A stretch of DNA of 64,000 bases from Troglohyphantes excavatus. Lineage: Eukaryota > Arthropoda > Arachnida > Araneae > Linyphiidae. Of the stretch, positions 22,320-34,699 are shown in pieces (position 1 is the first letter of the stretch; every line of letters starts with the position of its first letter). A program made the translations under genes and the position numbers. The notes beneath the pieces were generated by a model. It ran no database searches and had not been told where the DNA came from. It worked only from the letters and a program-made list of their open reading frames with translations. The DNA is taken from assembly GCA_963932185.1 (NCBI GenBank), contig OZ010672.1:65482461-65546460 (forward strand), given 5' to 3'.

Positions 22320-23165
22320 TTAAAATTTGGTGTATCTCCGTACATTAGTTTTAGCCATAGATGCCTTTACACAGGGGATTTTATATCATTGCCAAACAAC
22401 ATTTAGTAATTTTATATGCTAAAAAAAATTTTATGCTAAATTTTTATATACTAATACTGAACTCTAAAAGGTGTTTCATGAACAAAATACAATCCATTTA
22501 ATTATCGAAAAGCGGAGCATTTAAAAGCAATTAAGAAATTATTGAGGCTTCGCCATAATTACACCATTCATTATAGTTTATCTTTCATTTAAAGCAAACT
22601 TTAACGACCCTTAATTGCAATCATTTACACTCAGACATTTTGAATATTTTGGTTGGTTAAAAAAATTCTAAAAAATTACCCTAGAAATTCGATATAATAA
22701 TTAGTTTATTAATTGAAGGATCACTATATCAATGTTTAGAATTAATTAAAAAAGATTTTTTATTATTTTTTATTTGTATTTTAGTCTTATTTTTAAAAGA
22801 ATATTAAGTTTGAATAATAGTTTAAACTGGTATTTTTTCTACATTTCAAATCTCGTTCATTAATTTTGTTAATAGTTAATAATTATATGAGTGTATAATG
22901 GAATAAAAAATTGTTTTGGAAAACATTAATTAAAACTATTATTCATATTAAATAGATATTCTGAGGCATAAAAATCAGATATTTATGTATTTAGTGCTTG
23001 GGCTATAAACACCGTATTTGATAGATTTTATAAGTATGCTTTTACTTTTATCATCCTGTGAAATTGTTGTTTTAATTCAACTTTAACTGCGTGAAAAGAT
23101 AACGCTTTAAATATATACTAATAAATGTACAGAAAATTTATGTTTGTCTGCTTATTAGAAAAGGT
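22320..23165. other. AT-rich stretch, no feature seen
   Basis: No supported gene or repeat. Confidence 0.45.
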
Positions 23166-23167
23166 GC

Positions 23168-23357
23168 TTATTGCCAGATCGCTTTGTTAACATAACTTGA
23201 ACAGAAGCTGGTATCAGCAATATTAATCCATACTGCTCATTTTTTGCGAAAGTACAATTACTTAAATTTGAGTACGTCATCTCTCATTTACGATTCTATT
23301 GTACTCAATAAAAAACGAGTATGTTCAGGTACTAATTTTAAGTATCATTTTTTCAGT
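23168..23357 (+). mobile_element. Element A copy 5, right-half fragment
   Basis: It starts inside A at GCCAGATCGCTTTGTTAAC and runs to the right end at AAGTATCATTTTTTCAG. It faces copy 6 head-to-head about 40 bp away. Confidence 0.82.
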
Positions 23358-24007
23358 TTCCCGCGCTAATAAGGTTACACATTCTTTTAGAAACATTACC
23401 CTGTAAAAAAATGTGCTTAAAAATGCGTACAAGGACGTACTCGTGTTTCTTTGAGTACAATTGAATCTTAAATGAGCGATGACTTACTATTCTCAAATTT
23501 AACTAATCATACTTTCGCAAAAATGAGCAGTATGATTTACTATTGCTAATATCAGCTTCTCTTCAAGCCATCTTAACAAAGCGCCCTCGTAAACTTAAAA
23601 TATTTGTTCAGAAGATGGTTTTTTACATTATTTGATGTCAATTGCTTAAAAGGAATCTGAGTTATTACTACTCAATTATCTTACTTTTCATTCTTTTGGC
23701 ACGCCTTTTTAACATTATTTCTGTTTATAACTTCTTCATGTCACTCTGGTCACGGCTCTGGTAGTACAACTGATAAAGCCCTGGATTTCGGTGCGAACTA
23801 CATCAAGTAGACGGATTGAGTTCGATTAACCGTAAATCCTGGTTGTAATTGCAGAAATTTTTTGAAAGTGATTTATGTAGGCAAACAACTGCTCTTTTTA
23901 CTCATTTTTGAGTATATGTATTTTTCAAAAATGAAACTTATGTATTCGAAGCTATGATAAGAATCGAATATAATTAAAAATTAGTACATTTTTCTTATTT
24001 TTAAGTA

Positions 24008-24626
24008 CACTCAAACCTGTTTTTGTGCGGTCTTTTTTTGTGCAATTTTTTTTGTGCGGTATATGAGAATATTATTCAAATTGGAACATAATTGATTATC
24101 TGGCTACCGAGACATATACAAGCGTTTAGTGAAACAACAGTCGTAGCAAAAACTGATCACTGACTACATGGTAATTGAAAAAAAGTCAACTCTAAACGAG
24201 TGCGAGGTAGTATCTTCAAGTGACGAAAGCGATTTTGAACCAAGTTCGCGTATTGTCAGACTGCGAAGGATAATGGTTATACGTTTTGTATGTATAAGAT
24301 AAGTACATATGTAAATACAATATTTAAAAATGTTCGCATGTGTATTTTCTAAATCAGATTACAAAAGGTTTGGCGAGATTCCAAGTATCTTTCAAGCCTC
24401 GTGTCTTGATTTCGTTTAAAAAAGCTATTCCTAGTTATTTCGTAAGGTTTTGAGTTATTTTCTATGTGAAACTTTTTTTATACGGTCCCTATCCACCGCA
24501 TAAAAAAATATTTTTTAATTGTGTTGCGAAAACTATTTTTTATAGCTACTCGTAAAGTTTTGCGCGATTTTTTTATGCGTTTTTTTTATGCGGTCCCTAT
24601 CCACCGCACAAAAACAGGTTTGAGTG
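24008..24626 (+). mobile_element. Pogo-like non-autonomous element P1, nested in element A
   Basis: A 24-bp perfect terminal inverted repeat starts CACTCAAACCTGTTTTTGTG, with the mirrored CACAAAAACAGGTTTGAGTG at the right. It is bracketed by TA at 24006-24007 and 24627-24628. The CAnTCAAACCT start and TA target are typical of the pogo/Tigger group. Length is 619 bp. Subterminal TATGCGGTCCCTATCCACCG is present twice near the right end. It keeps only the tail of a transposase ORF. Confidence 0.88.
24168..24302 (+). pseudogene. Pogo-like transposase C-terminal remnant
   Basis: A 44-codon frame (MVIEKKSTLNECEV...) ends in an acidic Ser-rich tail, SSSDESDFEPSSR, as in pogo/Tigger transposases. 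The frame is open upstream to a TAG at 24144, giving QKLITDYM just before it. This resembles a PCNA-interacting box (Q-x-x-I-x-x-aromatic-aromatic), a motif known near the C-terminus of Drosophila pogo transposase, with the last aromatic replaced by Met. The DDE domain and the DNA-binding domain are absent. It is the 3' end of the ORF kept by internal deletion. The family call rests on the tail, the TIR and the TA target together. Confidence 0.6.
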
Positions 24627-24645
24627 TACTTATTTTTAACAGTTT

Positions 24646-25311
24646 AAACCGATTAAACTTTCCTCAATTTATAAATTCCTTTTTAGTATTTAATTCTTTT
24701 CGTTATCTTGTTTCAATACATTTTATATCCAATAGTATTATTAGGCAATATAAAGATCCTCTGTGCACTCAGTGGAGATCCTTTTTCAACATACTATCAT
24801 AATATTATCACACTGCCACCTATTGTTTACAACCCTCACTCATTCCTTCAGGGAAATACTCAGAGAATCATCTAATAACGAGAGCTAAATAATAGAATTA
24901 AAATAATTGTCTTTCTCTCCGTTCTCTCGTAATTCTGTCAATGGTATTCATTATGCGATTCCCCTTGTGATTCATTTCACTCCTGTAAAGATTTGTTGTT
25001 ATTACTGCTTCATGGTAATTTAAGCGAAATCCATCTATATATTTTATACGAAGCCATTTATACATATAAACTAAATAAAAATCTACGACTTTGCTCTGAA
25101 ATATGGGAAATATTGCAATTGACTGGGTGGGTTGAGGATATTTTTAGTCACTGAATAGGTATTACTTAAATATGCTTGAGTTAAAAATAAAATATTATAT
25201 ATTTACCTGTTTTCCTGATTAATTATGTGTATTGTAAATTTTGGTTTGAGGTTTGTTCAATTTTCAAGTCGGTGGTCCGTGATGATCAAAGTTAGATTTA
25301 GTGGTCTAGTG
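24646..25311. other. AT-rich stretch, no feature seen
   Basis: No supported gene. The short ORF starting inside element P at 24521 crosses an element boundary and is not credible. Confidence 0.45.
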
Positions 25312-25516
25312 CAGTGGTTCACAATCTGTAGTTCACAGACTACTGGTGGTCCGCGAGAGTTCCAGGTTTGAAGATATGTTACTTTCGTTTTTTTACCTTT
25401 TCTATTCAGACCCAAACTTGAAAATAACATTTTATTTAAAGTAATTTCACCCAAATAAGGTAAAAAAAATATTGAATAAATTTACGAAATAAATATGTGA
25501 TTTAGTTAGCACTTTA

Positions 25517-26611
25517 CTCTGTAAAAAATGGGTATTCAAAAATAAGCAAAATGTACTCAATTTTTATTACATTCGATGCTCACAGATCCAAATACATAAG
25601 TTACATTTTTGAAAAAGATATGCACTCAAAAATGAGTTTGTTGAATAAAAAAGATAAGTTGCTTGTCTTCATAGGATGCCTCCATAAATCACTTACTTAA
25701 TGGGAATGGCACCCACATTCTGATGCACCTAAGTCCAGGGTCTTATCCGTTGTACTACTACAGCAGAACCTGCAAATTTTTCTTTGTGTGCAATTGCATC
25801 GTAAATGAGCGACGACGTACTCAAATTTAAGCAACCGTACTTCCGCAAAAATGAGCAATGTGATTTAATAATGCTAATCTCAGCTTTTGTTTAAGCCATC
25901 TTAACAAAGCGACCTGACAAACTTAAAATAGTCATTCAGAAGATGGTTTTCTATATTATTTGATGTCGATTACTTAAATGGAAACTGAGTTATTACAACT
26001 CAAATATCTTACTTTATTCTTTTGGCATACCTTTGTAACATGTTTTCTGTTTATAACTTTCTCACGTCGCCCTGGTAGTACAGCACTGGACTACGATCCC
26101 TGAGGTCCTTGGTTTGATTCACGGTAAGTCTTTGTTGTAATTGTCGATATTTATTGAAATTGACTTATGAAGGCAGCCTACCCAGCAAAAAAGTCAGCAT
26201 GAAACCTTCATCAAAATTGTCAAATTGAAGGTTTTTTGAAGGTTTTTTAAAGGATATTGAAACAAAAAACTGCAGTTTTTTTGAAGTTTTTAATTTTCCT
26301 GCATAAAACCTTTAAAATATCTGCATTTTCCCTTCATGATTAAAAACTGAAGGTTTTTTTGCAGGTTTTTATGAAGGTTTGTTGCAGTTTTTATGAAGGA
26401 CATTGAAACAAAAACCTTTAATTTTATAGATCTTCAAAAAAACTGTAGTTTTCCTCCATAAAACCTTTAATTTCAAAATTTTGATGAAGGTTTTATGCTG
26501 ACTTTTTTTGCTGGGTATGTAAGCACTTATGTATTCGGAGCTATGATAAGCATCCAATATACTCAAAATGAGTACATTTTGCTTATTTTTGAGTACCTAT
26601 TTTTAATAGTG
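25517..26611. mobile_element. Element A copies 7 and 8, head-to-head composite
   Basis: From 25517 (CTCTGTAAAAAATGGG) a forward A runs to about 25770 within its tRNA-like part. From about 25771 a reverse A, lacking its first terminus, runs to TTTTTAATAGTG at 26611. The reverse copy holds element D (26181-26515) and a tRNA-like segment near 26066-26130. Confidence 0.78.
26181..26515. mobile_element. Element D copy 1, nested in element A
   Basis: Long terminal inverted repeats start CCCAGCAAAAAAGTCAGCAT and mirror at the right (TGCTGACTTTTTTTGCTGGG). TA lies on both sides (26179-26180, 26516-26517). Much of the interior is built from AAACCTTCA/TGAAGGTTT blocks, so the element is close to one long hairpin. 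335 bp, non-coding. Confidence 0.9.
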
Positions 26612-26904
26612 TGACTCTTCAAAGGTTGGGAACCTCTAGTTTCGTGTTTTTGTTTCTATTGGGTATGTCCATTAATCTTCGGTACTATATCTTCCATTTC
26701 AAACCTTTTCATTCCGCTTCGGCTACAAATTATTCAAAAGACCATTCCAATCCAAATTATGTTATCCAAAAAATATATAGTTACTTCCCATTCGTAAAAG
26801 TGTGCAAAAAGGGTCTTAAGCAGTTCGTTATAAATACATATTCTTTCTGTACTCTGTATGAACTGAGATAATCTTATCGCTTGTGACCGCGTGAATAACA
26901 ATAA

Positions 26905-27150
26905 AATATCTGTGAACGATGCTATCGTGTATACACAGACCTGATGGTTGCCGACACTGATTTACCATACATCCAGCTTACAACAAGCGGCAATTGCTTC
27001 AGCATACACGCCGAAGCACTGAGAAAGTATATTTACCAGCAGAAACTTGCCTACACATACATTAAATCATGGCTTCCAGTAGTTATACAGCTGCTGGGAC
27101 AGCAGTACACTGCTTACTGGTACCTTTTATTTCTATTTGAAATAAATTAA
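26905..27150 (+). CDS. Unrecognised GC-elevated ORF, possible exon or relic
   Basis: An 81-codon open frame runs from just after a TAA at 26902 to the stop at 27148-27150, with the first ATG at 26944 (MVADTDLPYIQLTTSG...). It is unlike its surroundings in being GC-richer and free of low-complexity runs up to about 27125. I do not recognise it. It could be an exon whose true 3' end is earlier, a relic of a mobile-element protein, or chance. No promoter or splice signals decide the question. Confidence 0.2.
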   Translation, partial: NICERCYRVYTDLMVADTDLPYIQLTTSGNCFSIHAEALRKYIYQQKLAYTYIKSWLPVVIQLLGQQYTAYWYLLFLFEIN

Positions 27151-27389
27151 TTATCAAACTAGTCGACGGTTCATTTATTGAGCTGTTAAAACATATATTA
27201 CTACATCTATTCAATGGGAATAATTTTTTTTTGAAAAGTATCTTTTATAATATTTTAGAACATTTATGATATTTTGAACTGTATTTTCAGTAAAAACACG
27301 GAAATGTCTTTAAAAGTTATTGTTTCCAAATAATTAATCCAATATCTTTATATGTTCAATGGGTTTTTGGAAAAAATATACAATATCTC

Positions 27390-28015
27390 TTCACGACAGA
27401 GATTATTATTTTAAATGGATAAAGATAACTAAACGATTGATTACCACATAACAAAGAAAACTACGTATACAAATAAAATTGTGAAAAAAATTATAAACAA
27501 GTATACCGTGATATAAAAATAATGCACCAAAAACATTCCAGCACATATACTTAAGGAAAATCCTAAGTAATTATCAGTTTTCGTTATTTGAACACAACCT
27601 ATTCGCTAATATTGGGGCATATACCAAATGCACATGCTACTGAATTAAATATCAGCATAGAGAACTTCGTTTTAACTTTGCTAGTCTCAAAAAACATTTA
27701 TTCAATTACTTCTCGATAGAGGTTATTATTTTAAATGGCTAAAAATAGCTAAACGATTGATTAGTACATAAGAAAAAAAAACTACATTTACAAAAACATT
27801 GTGAAAAAAAGAATAAAAATTATACCGTGATATAAGAATAATACACCAAAACCTATCCATCACAGATAGTTAAGGAAACCCCTAAATAATTATCAGTTTT
27901 CGTTATTTGAACACAACCTATTGGCTCCTATTGGGGTATATACCACCTGCACATGGTACTGAATTAAATATCAGCATAAAGAACTTGCGGTTTCATCTTT
28001 GCTAGTCTCAAATGG
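27390..28015. repeat. 320-bp tandem duplication
   Basis: ATTATTATTTTAAATGG recurs at about 27402 and 27722. The following text (CTAAACGATTGATTA, ATTATCAGTTTTCGTTATTT, ATTAAATATCAGCATA) matches in both copies with modest divergence. Confidence 0.85.
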
Positions 28016-28456
28016 TCGTCCAGCAGTTAAAAATATTTTATCTGTTAACGTGCTGGGTGAGAATCATCGTAAAAGGATGCTGCTTAAAAGCTTTTTCTCG
28101 TGATTTTTTCGCCCATGAACGAATTTTTTGGCGAGTTTTTTTTATTTATTTTTTACACGTGATCTCTAAAAGGAAAATGTATTGATTGTAGGCTCTCTCT
28201 CAAACTTATGTTCAAATTTTTTTTTAGTCCAAACCTTTCACCCGATTTACATATTTCTATATTAACAGCGCTTGTGATGTTTCGTTTACATACCAAGAAA
28301 AAAGTGAAGTTCATATATTTTTGAAAAAATAATGCAAAATCAGTGAATTTGTCATATAAGGCTAAAACATTTGAGGTGCTGTGGAAACGAAGGGTGAGCT
28401 CAACAAACATTTTATTTTCATCCCTACTTTTATAATGAAAAAATGAGGGAACAAAA
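28016..28456. other. AT-rich stretch, no feature seen
   Basis: A minus-strand ORF of 85 codons (28153-28410) lacks any recognisable motif and is AT-driven. I do not call it. Confidence 0.4.
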
Positions 28457-29061
28457 CACTGCTAAAAATAGGTACTCAAAAATAAGTAAAATTTACACAA
28501 TTTTTTAATACAGTCTATGCTTACCATGGCTTCGAATATAAAAGTTTCAATTTTGAAAAAGACATGTACTCAAAAAGGAGTAAAATGGGTAAAAAAGAAT
28601 AAAAAGAGCATATGCTAGACTACATAGGCTGCCTTCATAAATCGCTGTCAATAAATATCGACAAATACACACAAGATTTACTGGTAATCGAACCTAGATC
28701 CGTAGATAGAGCAGTCAAGAGCCTTATCCGTTAAACTAACAGGACGACTTTAAGGAATTATAAACGGAAGAGGACATGCTAAAAAGGTGTGCCAAAAGAA
28801 TGGGAAATGAGATAATAGAGTTGTAATAACTCATTTTTCATTTAAGCAATCGACATCAAATAATATGAAAAACCATCTTCTAATCAACTATTTTAAGTTT
28901 GCCAGGTCGCTTTGTTCAGATGACTTGAACAGAAGCTGAGTTTAACAATATTAAACCCCACTAGTCATTTTTGAGAAAGTATGGTTACTTAAATTTGAGT
29001 ACGTCATCACTCAACGAGTAGGTCCAGGTACTCATTTTTAAGTACCTTTTTTTTTACTGTG
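28457..29061 (+). mobile_element. Element A copy 9
   Basis: It starts CACTGCTAAAAATAGG and ends CCTTTTTTTTTACTGTG. The body follows A throughout, with a decayed reverse tRNA-like segment (GGTAATCGAACCTAG) near 28684. Confidence 0.87.
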
Positions 29062-29124
29062 AACAATTAAAAAATCGGGTAGCCACAGTTCCCACTCTAT
29101 CGTTAGTAGTAATATTTGTTTCGG

Positions 29125-29565
29125 ACTACGTTGTAAGTGCACCTTCTCGACCTGCTCTTTCTTGAATTTTTTTTCGTTAGCTCTAGATGTCTAACTTTTT
29201 TTTTAATTTAAGCTTTTGGCATCATTTTGTTAGCCTTGAACTGCTTTTTTAACCTGCTTAAGTTTTCTATGAATTGAAACGTGAGAGTAATACTGTGGCT
29301 TCATAATGAAATATTTGACAAATCATCACTTTCCACTCCACACAATTGTTTTAAACTGCCAACTATTACAATACAATTGTAGAACTCTTCGTTCCCTTCA
29401 ACTGAAGCACAAGCTTGCTACGACCCGTCAATTACAGCTTAAGTTAGAAATATTAAACAGGTCAGCGTATGTTGGAAATGTGACTCGTCTCACCCACTAA
29501 ACAGTACAAAACTCAAGAGGGGTAGTGGATTAATGGCCGACCTGGGGAAATCAACCCATATTCTT
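29125..29565 (+). repeat. Dispersed repeat H copy 2 (TRIM-empty allele type)
   Basis: It aligns to the parts of 2870-3775 outside the TRIM. At 29179-29182 it has a single AGCT where copy 1 has AGCT-TRIM-AGCT. It continues through CACTTTCCACTCCACACAAT and GTGGATTAATGGCCGACC. The 64-codon ORF within is not a gene. Confidence 0.7.
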
Positions 29566-29619
29566 TATACGATGTTAGTTCATTTATGATGATGATTCTC
29601 CCTGGAATTATGGCATATG

Positions 29620-32600
29620 AAATATTATTATGAAATATTAATGAAACGTTAATAAAGTATTATTATGAAATGTTAATGAAGTATTATTATGAAATGTTAA
29701 TGAAGTATTATTATGAAATGTTCATAAAATATTATTATGACATACAATATTATCATGAAAAATTATAAGGACATATTAATGAAATATTATTATGACATAC
29801 AATATTACCATGATATATTATTAGGACATATTAAGGAAATATTATTAGGACATATTGTTAGGACATATTATGGAAATATTATTAGGACATATTAAGGAAA
29901 TATTATTAGGACATATTAAGGAAATATTATTAGGACATATTAAGGAAATATTATTAGGACATATTAAGGAAATATTATTAGGACATATTAAGGAAATATT
30001 ATTAGGACATATTAAGGAAATATTATTAGGACATATTAAGGAAATATTATTAGGACATATTAAGGAAATATTATTAGGATATTATTAGGACATATTAAGG
30101 AAATATTATTAGGATATTATTAGGACATATTAAGGAAATATTATTAGGACATATTATTAGGACATATTATTAGGACATATTAAGGAAATATTATTAGGAC
30201 ATATTAAGGAAATATTATTAGGACATATTAAGGAAATGTTATTAGGACATATTAAGGAAATATTATTAGGACATATTAAGGAAATATTATTAGGACATAT
30301 TAAGGAAATATTATTAGGACATATTAAGGAAATATTATTAGGACATATTAAGGAAATATTATTAGGACATATTAAGGAAATATTATTATGACATACAATA
30401 TTATCATGAAATATTATTATGACATATTAATGAAATATTATTAGGACATATTAAGGAAATATTATTATGACATATTAATGAAATATTATTAGGACATATT
30501 AAGGAAATATTATTATGACATATTAATGAAATATTATTAGGACATATTAAGGAAATATTATTATGACATATTAATGAAATATTATTATGACATATTAATG
30601 AAATATTATTATGACATATTAATGAAATATTATTATGACATATTAATGAAATATTATTATGATATATTAATGAAATATTATTATGACATATTAATGAAAT
30701 ATTATTATGACATATTAATGAAATATTATTATGACATATTAATGAAATATTATTATGACATATTAATGAAATATTATTATGACATATTAATGAAATATTA
30801 TTATGACATATTAATGAAATATTATTATGACATATTAATGAAATATTATTATGACATATTAATGAAATATTATTATGACATATTAATGAAATATTATTAT
30901 GACATATTAATGAAATATTATTATGACATATTAATGAAATATTATTATGACATATTAATGAAATATTATTATGACATATTAATGAAATATTATTATGACA
31001 TATTAATGAAATATTATTATGACATATTAATGAAATATTATTATGACATATTAATGAAATATTATTATGACATATTAATGAAATATTATTATGACATATT
31101 AATGAAATATTATTATGACATATTAATGAAATATTATTATGACATATTAATGAAATATTATTATGACATATTAATGAAATATTATTATGACATATTAATG
31201 AAATATTATTATGACATATTAATGAAATATTATTATGACATATTAATGAAATATTATTATGACATATTAATGAAATATTATTATGACATATTAATGAAAT
31301 ATTATTATGACATATTAATGAAATATTATTATGACATATTAATGAAATATTATTATGACATATTAATGAAATATTATTATGACATATTAATGAAATATTA
31401 TTTTGACATATTAATGAAATATTATTATGACATATTAATTTAATATTATTATGACATATTAATGAAATATTATTATGACATATTAATGAAATATTATTAG
31501 GACATATTAAGGAAATATTATTAGGACATATTAAGGAAATATTATTAGGATATTATTAGGACATATTAAGGAAATATTATTAGGATATTATTAGGACATA
31601 TTAAGGAAATATAATTAGGACATATTATTAGGACATATTAAGGAAATATTATTAGGACATATTAAGGAAATATTATTAGGACATATTAAGGAAATGTTAT
31701 TAGGACATATTAAGGAAATATTATTAGGACATATTAAGGAAATATTATTAGGACATATTAAGGAAATATTATTAGGACATATTAAGGAAATATTATTATG
31801 ACATACAATATTATCATGAAATATTATTATGACATATTAATGAAATATTATTATGACATATTAATGAAATATTATTATGACATATTAATGAAATATTATT
31901 ATGACATATTAATGAAATATTATTATGACATATTAATGAAATATTATTATGACATATTAATGAAATATTATTATGACATATTAATGAAATATTATTATGA
32001 CATATTAATGAAATATTATTATGACATATTAATGAAATATTATTATGACATATTAATGAAATATTATTATGACATATTAATGAAATATTATTATGACATA
32101 TTAATGAAATATTATTATGACATATTAATGAAATATTATTATGACATATTAATGAAATATTATTATGACATATTAATGAAATATTATTTTGACATATTAA
32201 TGAAATATTATTATGACATATTAATGAAATATTATTATGACATATTAATGAAATATTATTATGACATATTAATGAAATATTATTATGACATATTAATGAA
32301 ATATTATTATGACATATTAATAAAATATTATTTTGACATATTAATGAAATATTATTATGACATATTAATGAAATATTATTATGACATATTAATGAAATAT
32401 TATTATGACATATTAATGAAATATTATTATGACATATTAATGAAATATTATTATGACATATTAATGAAATATTATTATGACATATTAATGAAATATTATT
32501 ATGACATATTAATGAAATATTATTATGACATATTAATGAAATATTATTATGACATATTAATGAAATATTATTATGACATATTAATGAAATATTATTATGA

Positions 32601-33330
32601 CATATTAATGAAATATTATTATGACATATTAATGAAATATTATTATGACATATTAATGAAATATTATTATGACATATTAATGAAATATTATTATGACATA
32701 TTAATGAAATATTATTATGACATATTAATGAAATATTATTATGACATATTAATGAAATATTATTATGACATATTAATGAAATATTATTATGACATATTAA
32801 TGAAATATTATTATGACATATTAATGAAATATTATTATGACATATTAATGAAATATTATTATGACATATTAATGAAATATTATTATGACATACAATATTA
32901 TCATGAAAAATTATTAAGACATATTAATGAAAAATTATTAGGACATGAAATATTATTAGGACATATTAATGAAATATTATTAGGACATGAAATATTATTA
33001 GGACATATTAATGAAATATTATTAGGACATACAATATTATCATGAAAAATTATTAAGACATATTAATGAAAAATTATCATGATATATTAATGAAAAATTA
33101 TCATGAAATATTAATATGAAATATTATCATGAAGTATTATTATAAAATGTTAATAGAAAATATTATCATGAAATATTAATAGAAAATATTATCATGAAAT
33201 ATTAATATGAAATATTATCATGAAATATTAATATGAAATATTATCATTCATGAAGTATTATTATAAAATATTAATAGAAAATATTGTTATGAAATATTGT
33301 TATATAATATTAATGACACATTATCATGAA
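29620..33330. repeat. 24-bp AT minisatellite array, about 3.7 kb
   Basis: The unit is TATTAATGAAATATTATTAT plus GACA (24 bp), with a G-rich variant TTAAGGAAATATTATTAGGA plus CATA. Blocks of the two variants alternate: G-variant about 29829-30390, A-variant about 30560-31490, G-variant about 31500-31790, A-variant about 31800-32885. The unit is a multiple of three without stops in one frame, so frames of 289 and 415 codons (MKYYYDIL repeats) arise. They have no start signals or non-repeat sequence and are not genes. Edges are irregular. Confidence 0.95.
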
Positions 33331-33489
33331 ATATTATGGTGCTTTGAAATATCAACATTTTTCGTGTCGCTCAAGTTTCTGCCGATGGCCGCTGTACCCG
33401 GACCGATTTTTAGCAAAGTAGCCAAAAAAGTAACCAAACTACACAGTAAATTTATAGATTCATATCCAATAATACAATTAATAAGTATT

Positions 33490-33795
33490 TCCAGCAAAGA
33501 CACATTAAACTCTTATATATCCAGCATGAAAAGTTGAAATTGCAAGTTTTTTGAAGATGTATGAAATTGAAGGTTTTTGTTTAAGTAAAAGGTTTTTGTT
33601 TCAAGTAAACTATAAAAATCCTGCAAAAAAAATTTAATTTTTAATCATGAAGGAAAAATACAGATTTTTTTAAAGATTTTTTGCAGGAAAATTAAAAACT
33701 GCAGGTTTTTGTTTCAATATCCTTTATAAAACCTTCAAAAAATCTTTCAATTTGACAATTTTGATGAAGGTTTTATGCTGACTTTTTTTGCTAGG
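33490..33795. mobile_element. Element D copy 2
   Basis: The right end ATGAAGGTTTTATGCTGAC followed by TTTTTTTGCTAGG matches D copy 1. The left end CCAGCAAAGACACATTAAAC is decayed. The interior carries the same AAACCTTCA/TGCAGGTTTTT blocks. Confidence 0.78.
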
Positions 33796-34699
33796 TACTT
33801 CTATTTTATTTATAAGAAAGATTCTTAAATTCATATATAATTATTTTAGACCAAATAAAACGTACTCAATATTTTCTAAGATGATCTTTTCTATAATACA
33901 TTGAGTCACTAAATGACTTCCCTGGAAATCTTTAAACTCACCCAAATATTTGTAAAGGTTAACCATCCATAAAAATCCAATTCCATTTAAAACCTTTTAT
34001 CACAAGACACTTACGAAACTTGATAAGAAATCGGATTTTTGTGTATTTAGGGCTAACTCACTAACTCCTTCTTCCTTAAGATATTGGAAACTTATTTTCT
34101 TTCATTGCATTTTAGTCAGGTCAGTTTTTATAAGGCACCTGAGTCTTAAGGAAAATTCCATGTTGTATGAAGTCAATATTTATGCTGTTATAAAAAGATT
34201 ACGTAAAAATAAAATTTAGTTTTGAAATAGAATTATTTTTGTTAAGTTAATTTTTATTGCTTGATTTGTCCTGAATAGTTAATTTTATAATTTTTAATAA
34301 TGATTTTTAAAGGGATTGCTTTTAAGTAAAAGCTGAAACCACTGTATTTAAAAAAATTTAGGGAAAAAAAATATTTTTACTTTATTAAAAATAGTCGGCA
34401 TAGCTGAAAAAACTGAGATTCTTGGACATGATATCACGAGTTTGACTGTTAGCTGGTTAACCCAACTGATATTGGAATTTCAAAGTTGACTTCACTATTT
34501 GAGAGTTTACTATTTGTCCTTCCATGTATATATCACGACCTTTTTCGAATACAAATAGTTTTCTAGGATTTTTTTTGTATTATTATTATTTAAAGAAATA
34601 TTATTTTTCAAACTTTAAATCAAAAGTTTAAAAACAGTATAAAAAGGAGCACTTTTGTGAATTTTAAAATTAGGAACATTACTGGAAAAACCAAAGATA
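33796..34699. other. AT-rich stretch, no feature seen
   Basis: No supported gene or repeat. Confidence 0.45.

Larger units (their letters stand above)
23399..24645 (-). mobile_element. Element A copy 6, split by a pogo-like element
   Basis: It begins CCTGTAAAAAAATGTGC and runs in reverse orientation to GTACATTTTTCTTATTTTTAA at 24004. It resumes at 24627 with TACTTATTTTTAACAG after the nested element P. A tRNA-like segment lies near 23745-23835. Confidence 0.83.
25312..26639. mobile_element. Candidate hAT-like element enclosing A and D insertions
   Basis: The left end CAGTGGTTCACAATCTG, with GGTGGTCCGCGAGAG further in, matches the usual look of hAT ends. On the right AAAGGTTGGGAACC resembles the opposite end. 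Flanks TCTAGTG (before 25312) and TCTAGTT (after 26632) could be a worn 8-bp duplication. Almost all of the interior is later insertions. Confidence 0.5.

Noticed and set aside
28153..28410. 85-codon minus-strand ORF
   Set aside because: AT-driven, with no motif and no supporting signals.
30574..33045. Two long open frames (289 and 415 codons) of repeated MKYYYDIL
   Set aside because: They are produced by a 24-bp minisatellite whose unit is a multiple of three without a stop. There is no unique sequence, promoter or splice signal.
29620..33330. CRISPR-like direct repeats
   Set aside because: Units are contiguous with no unique spacers, and the context is eukaryotic.
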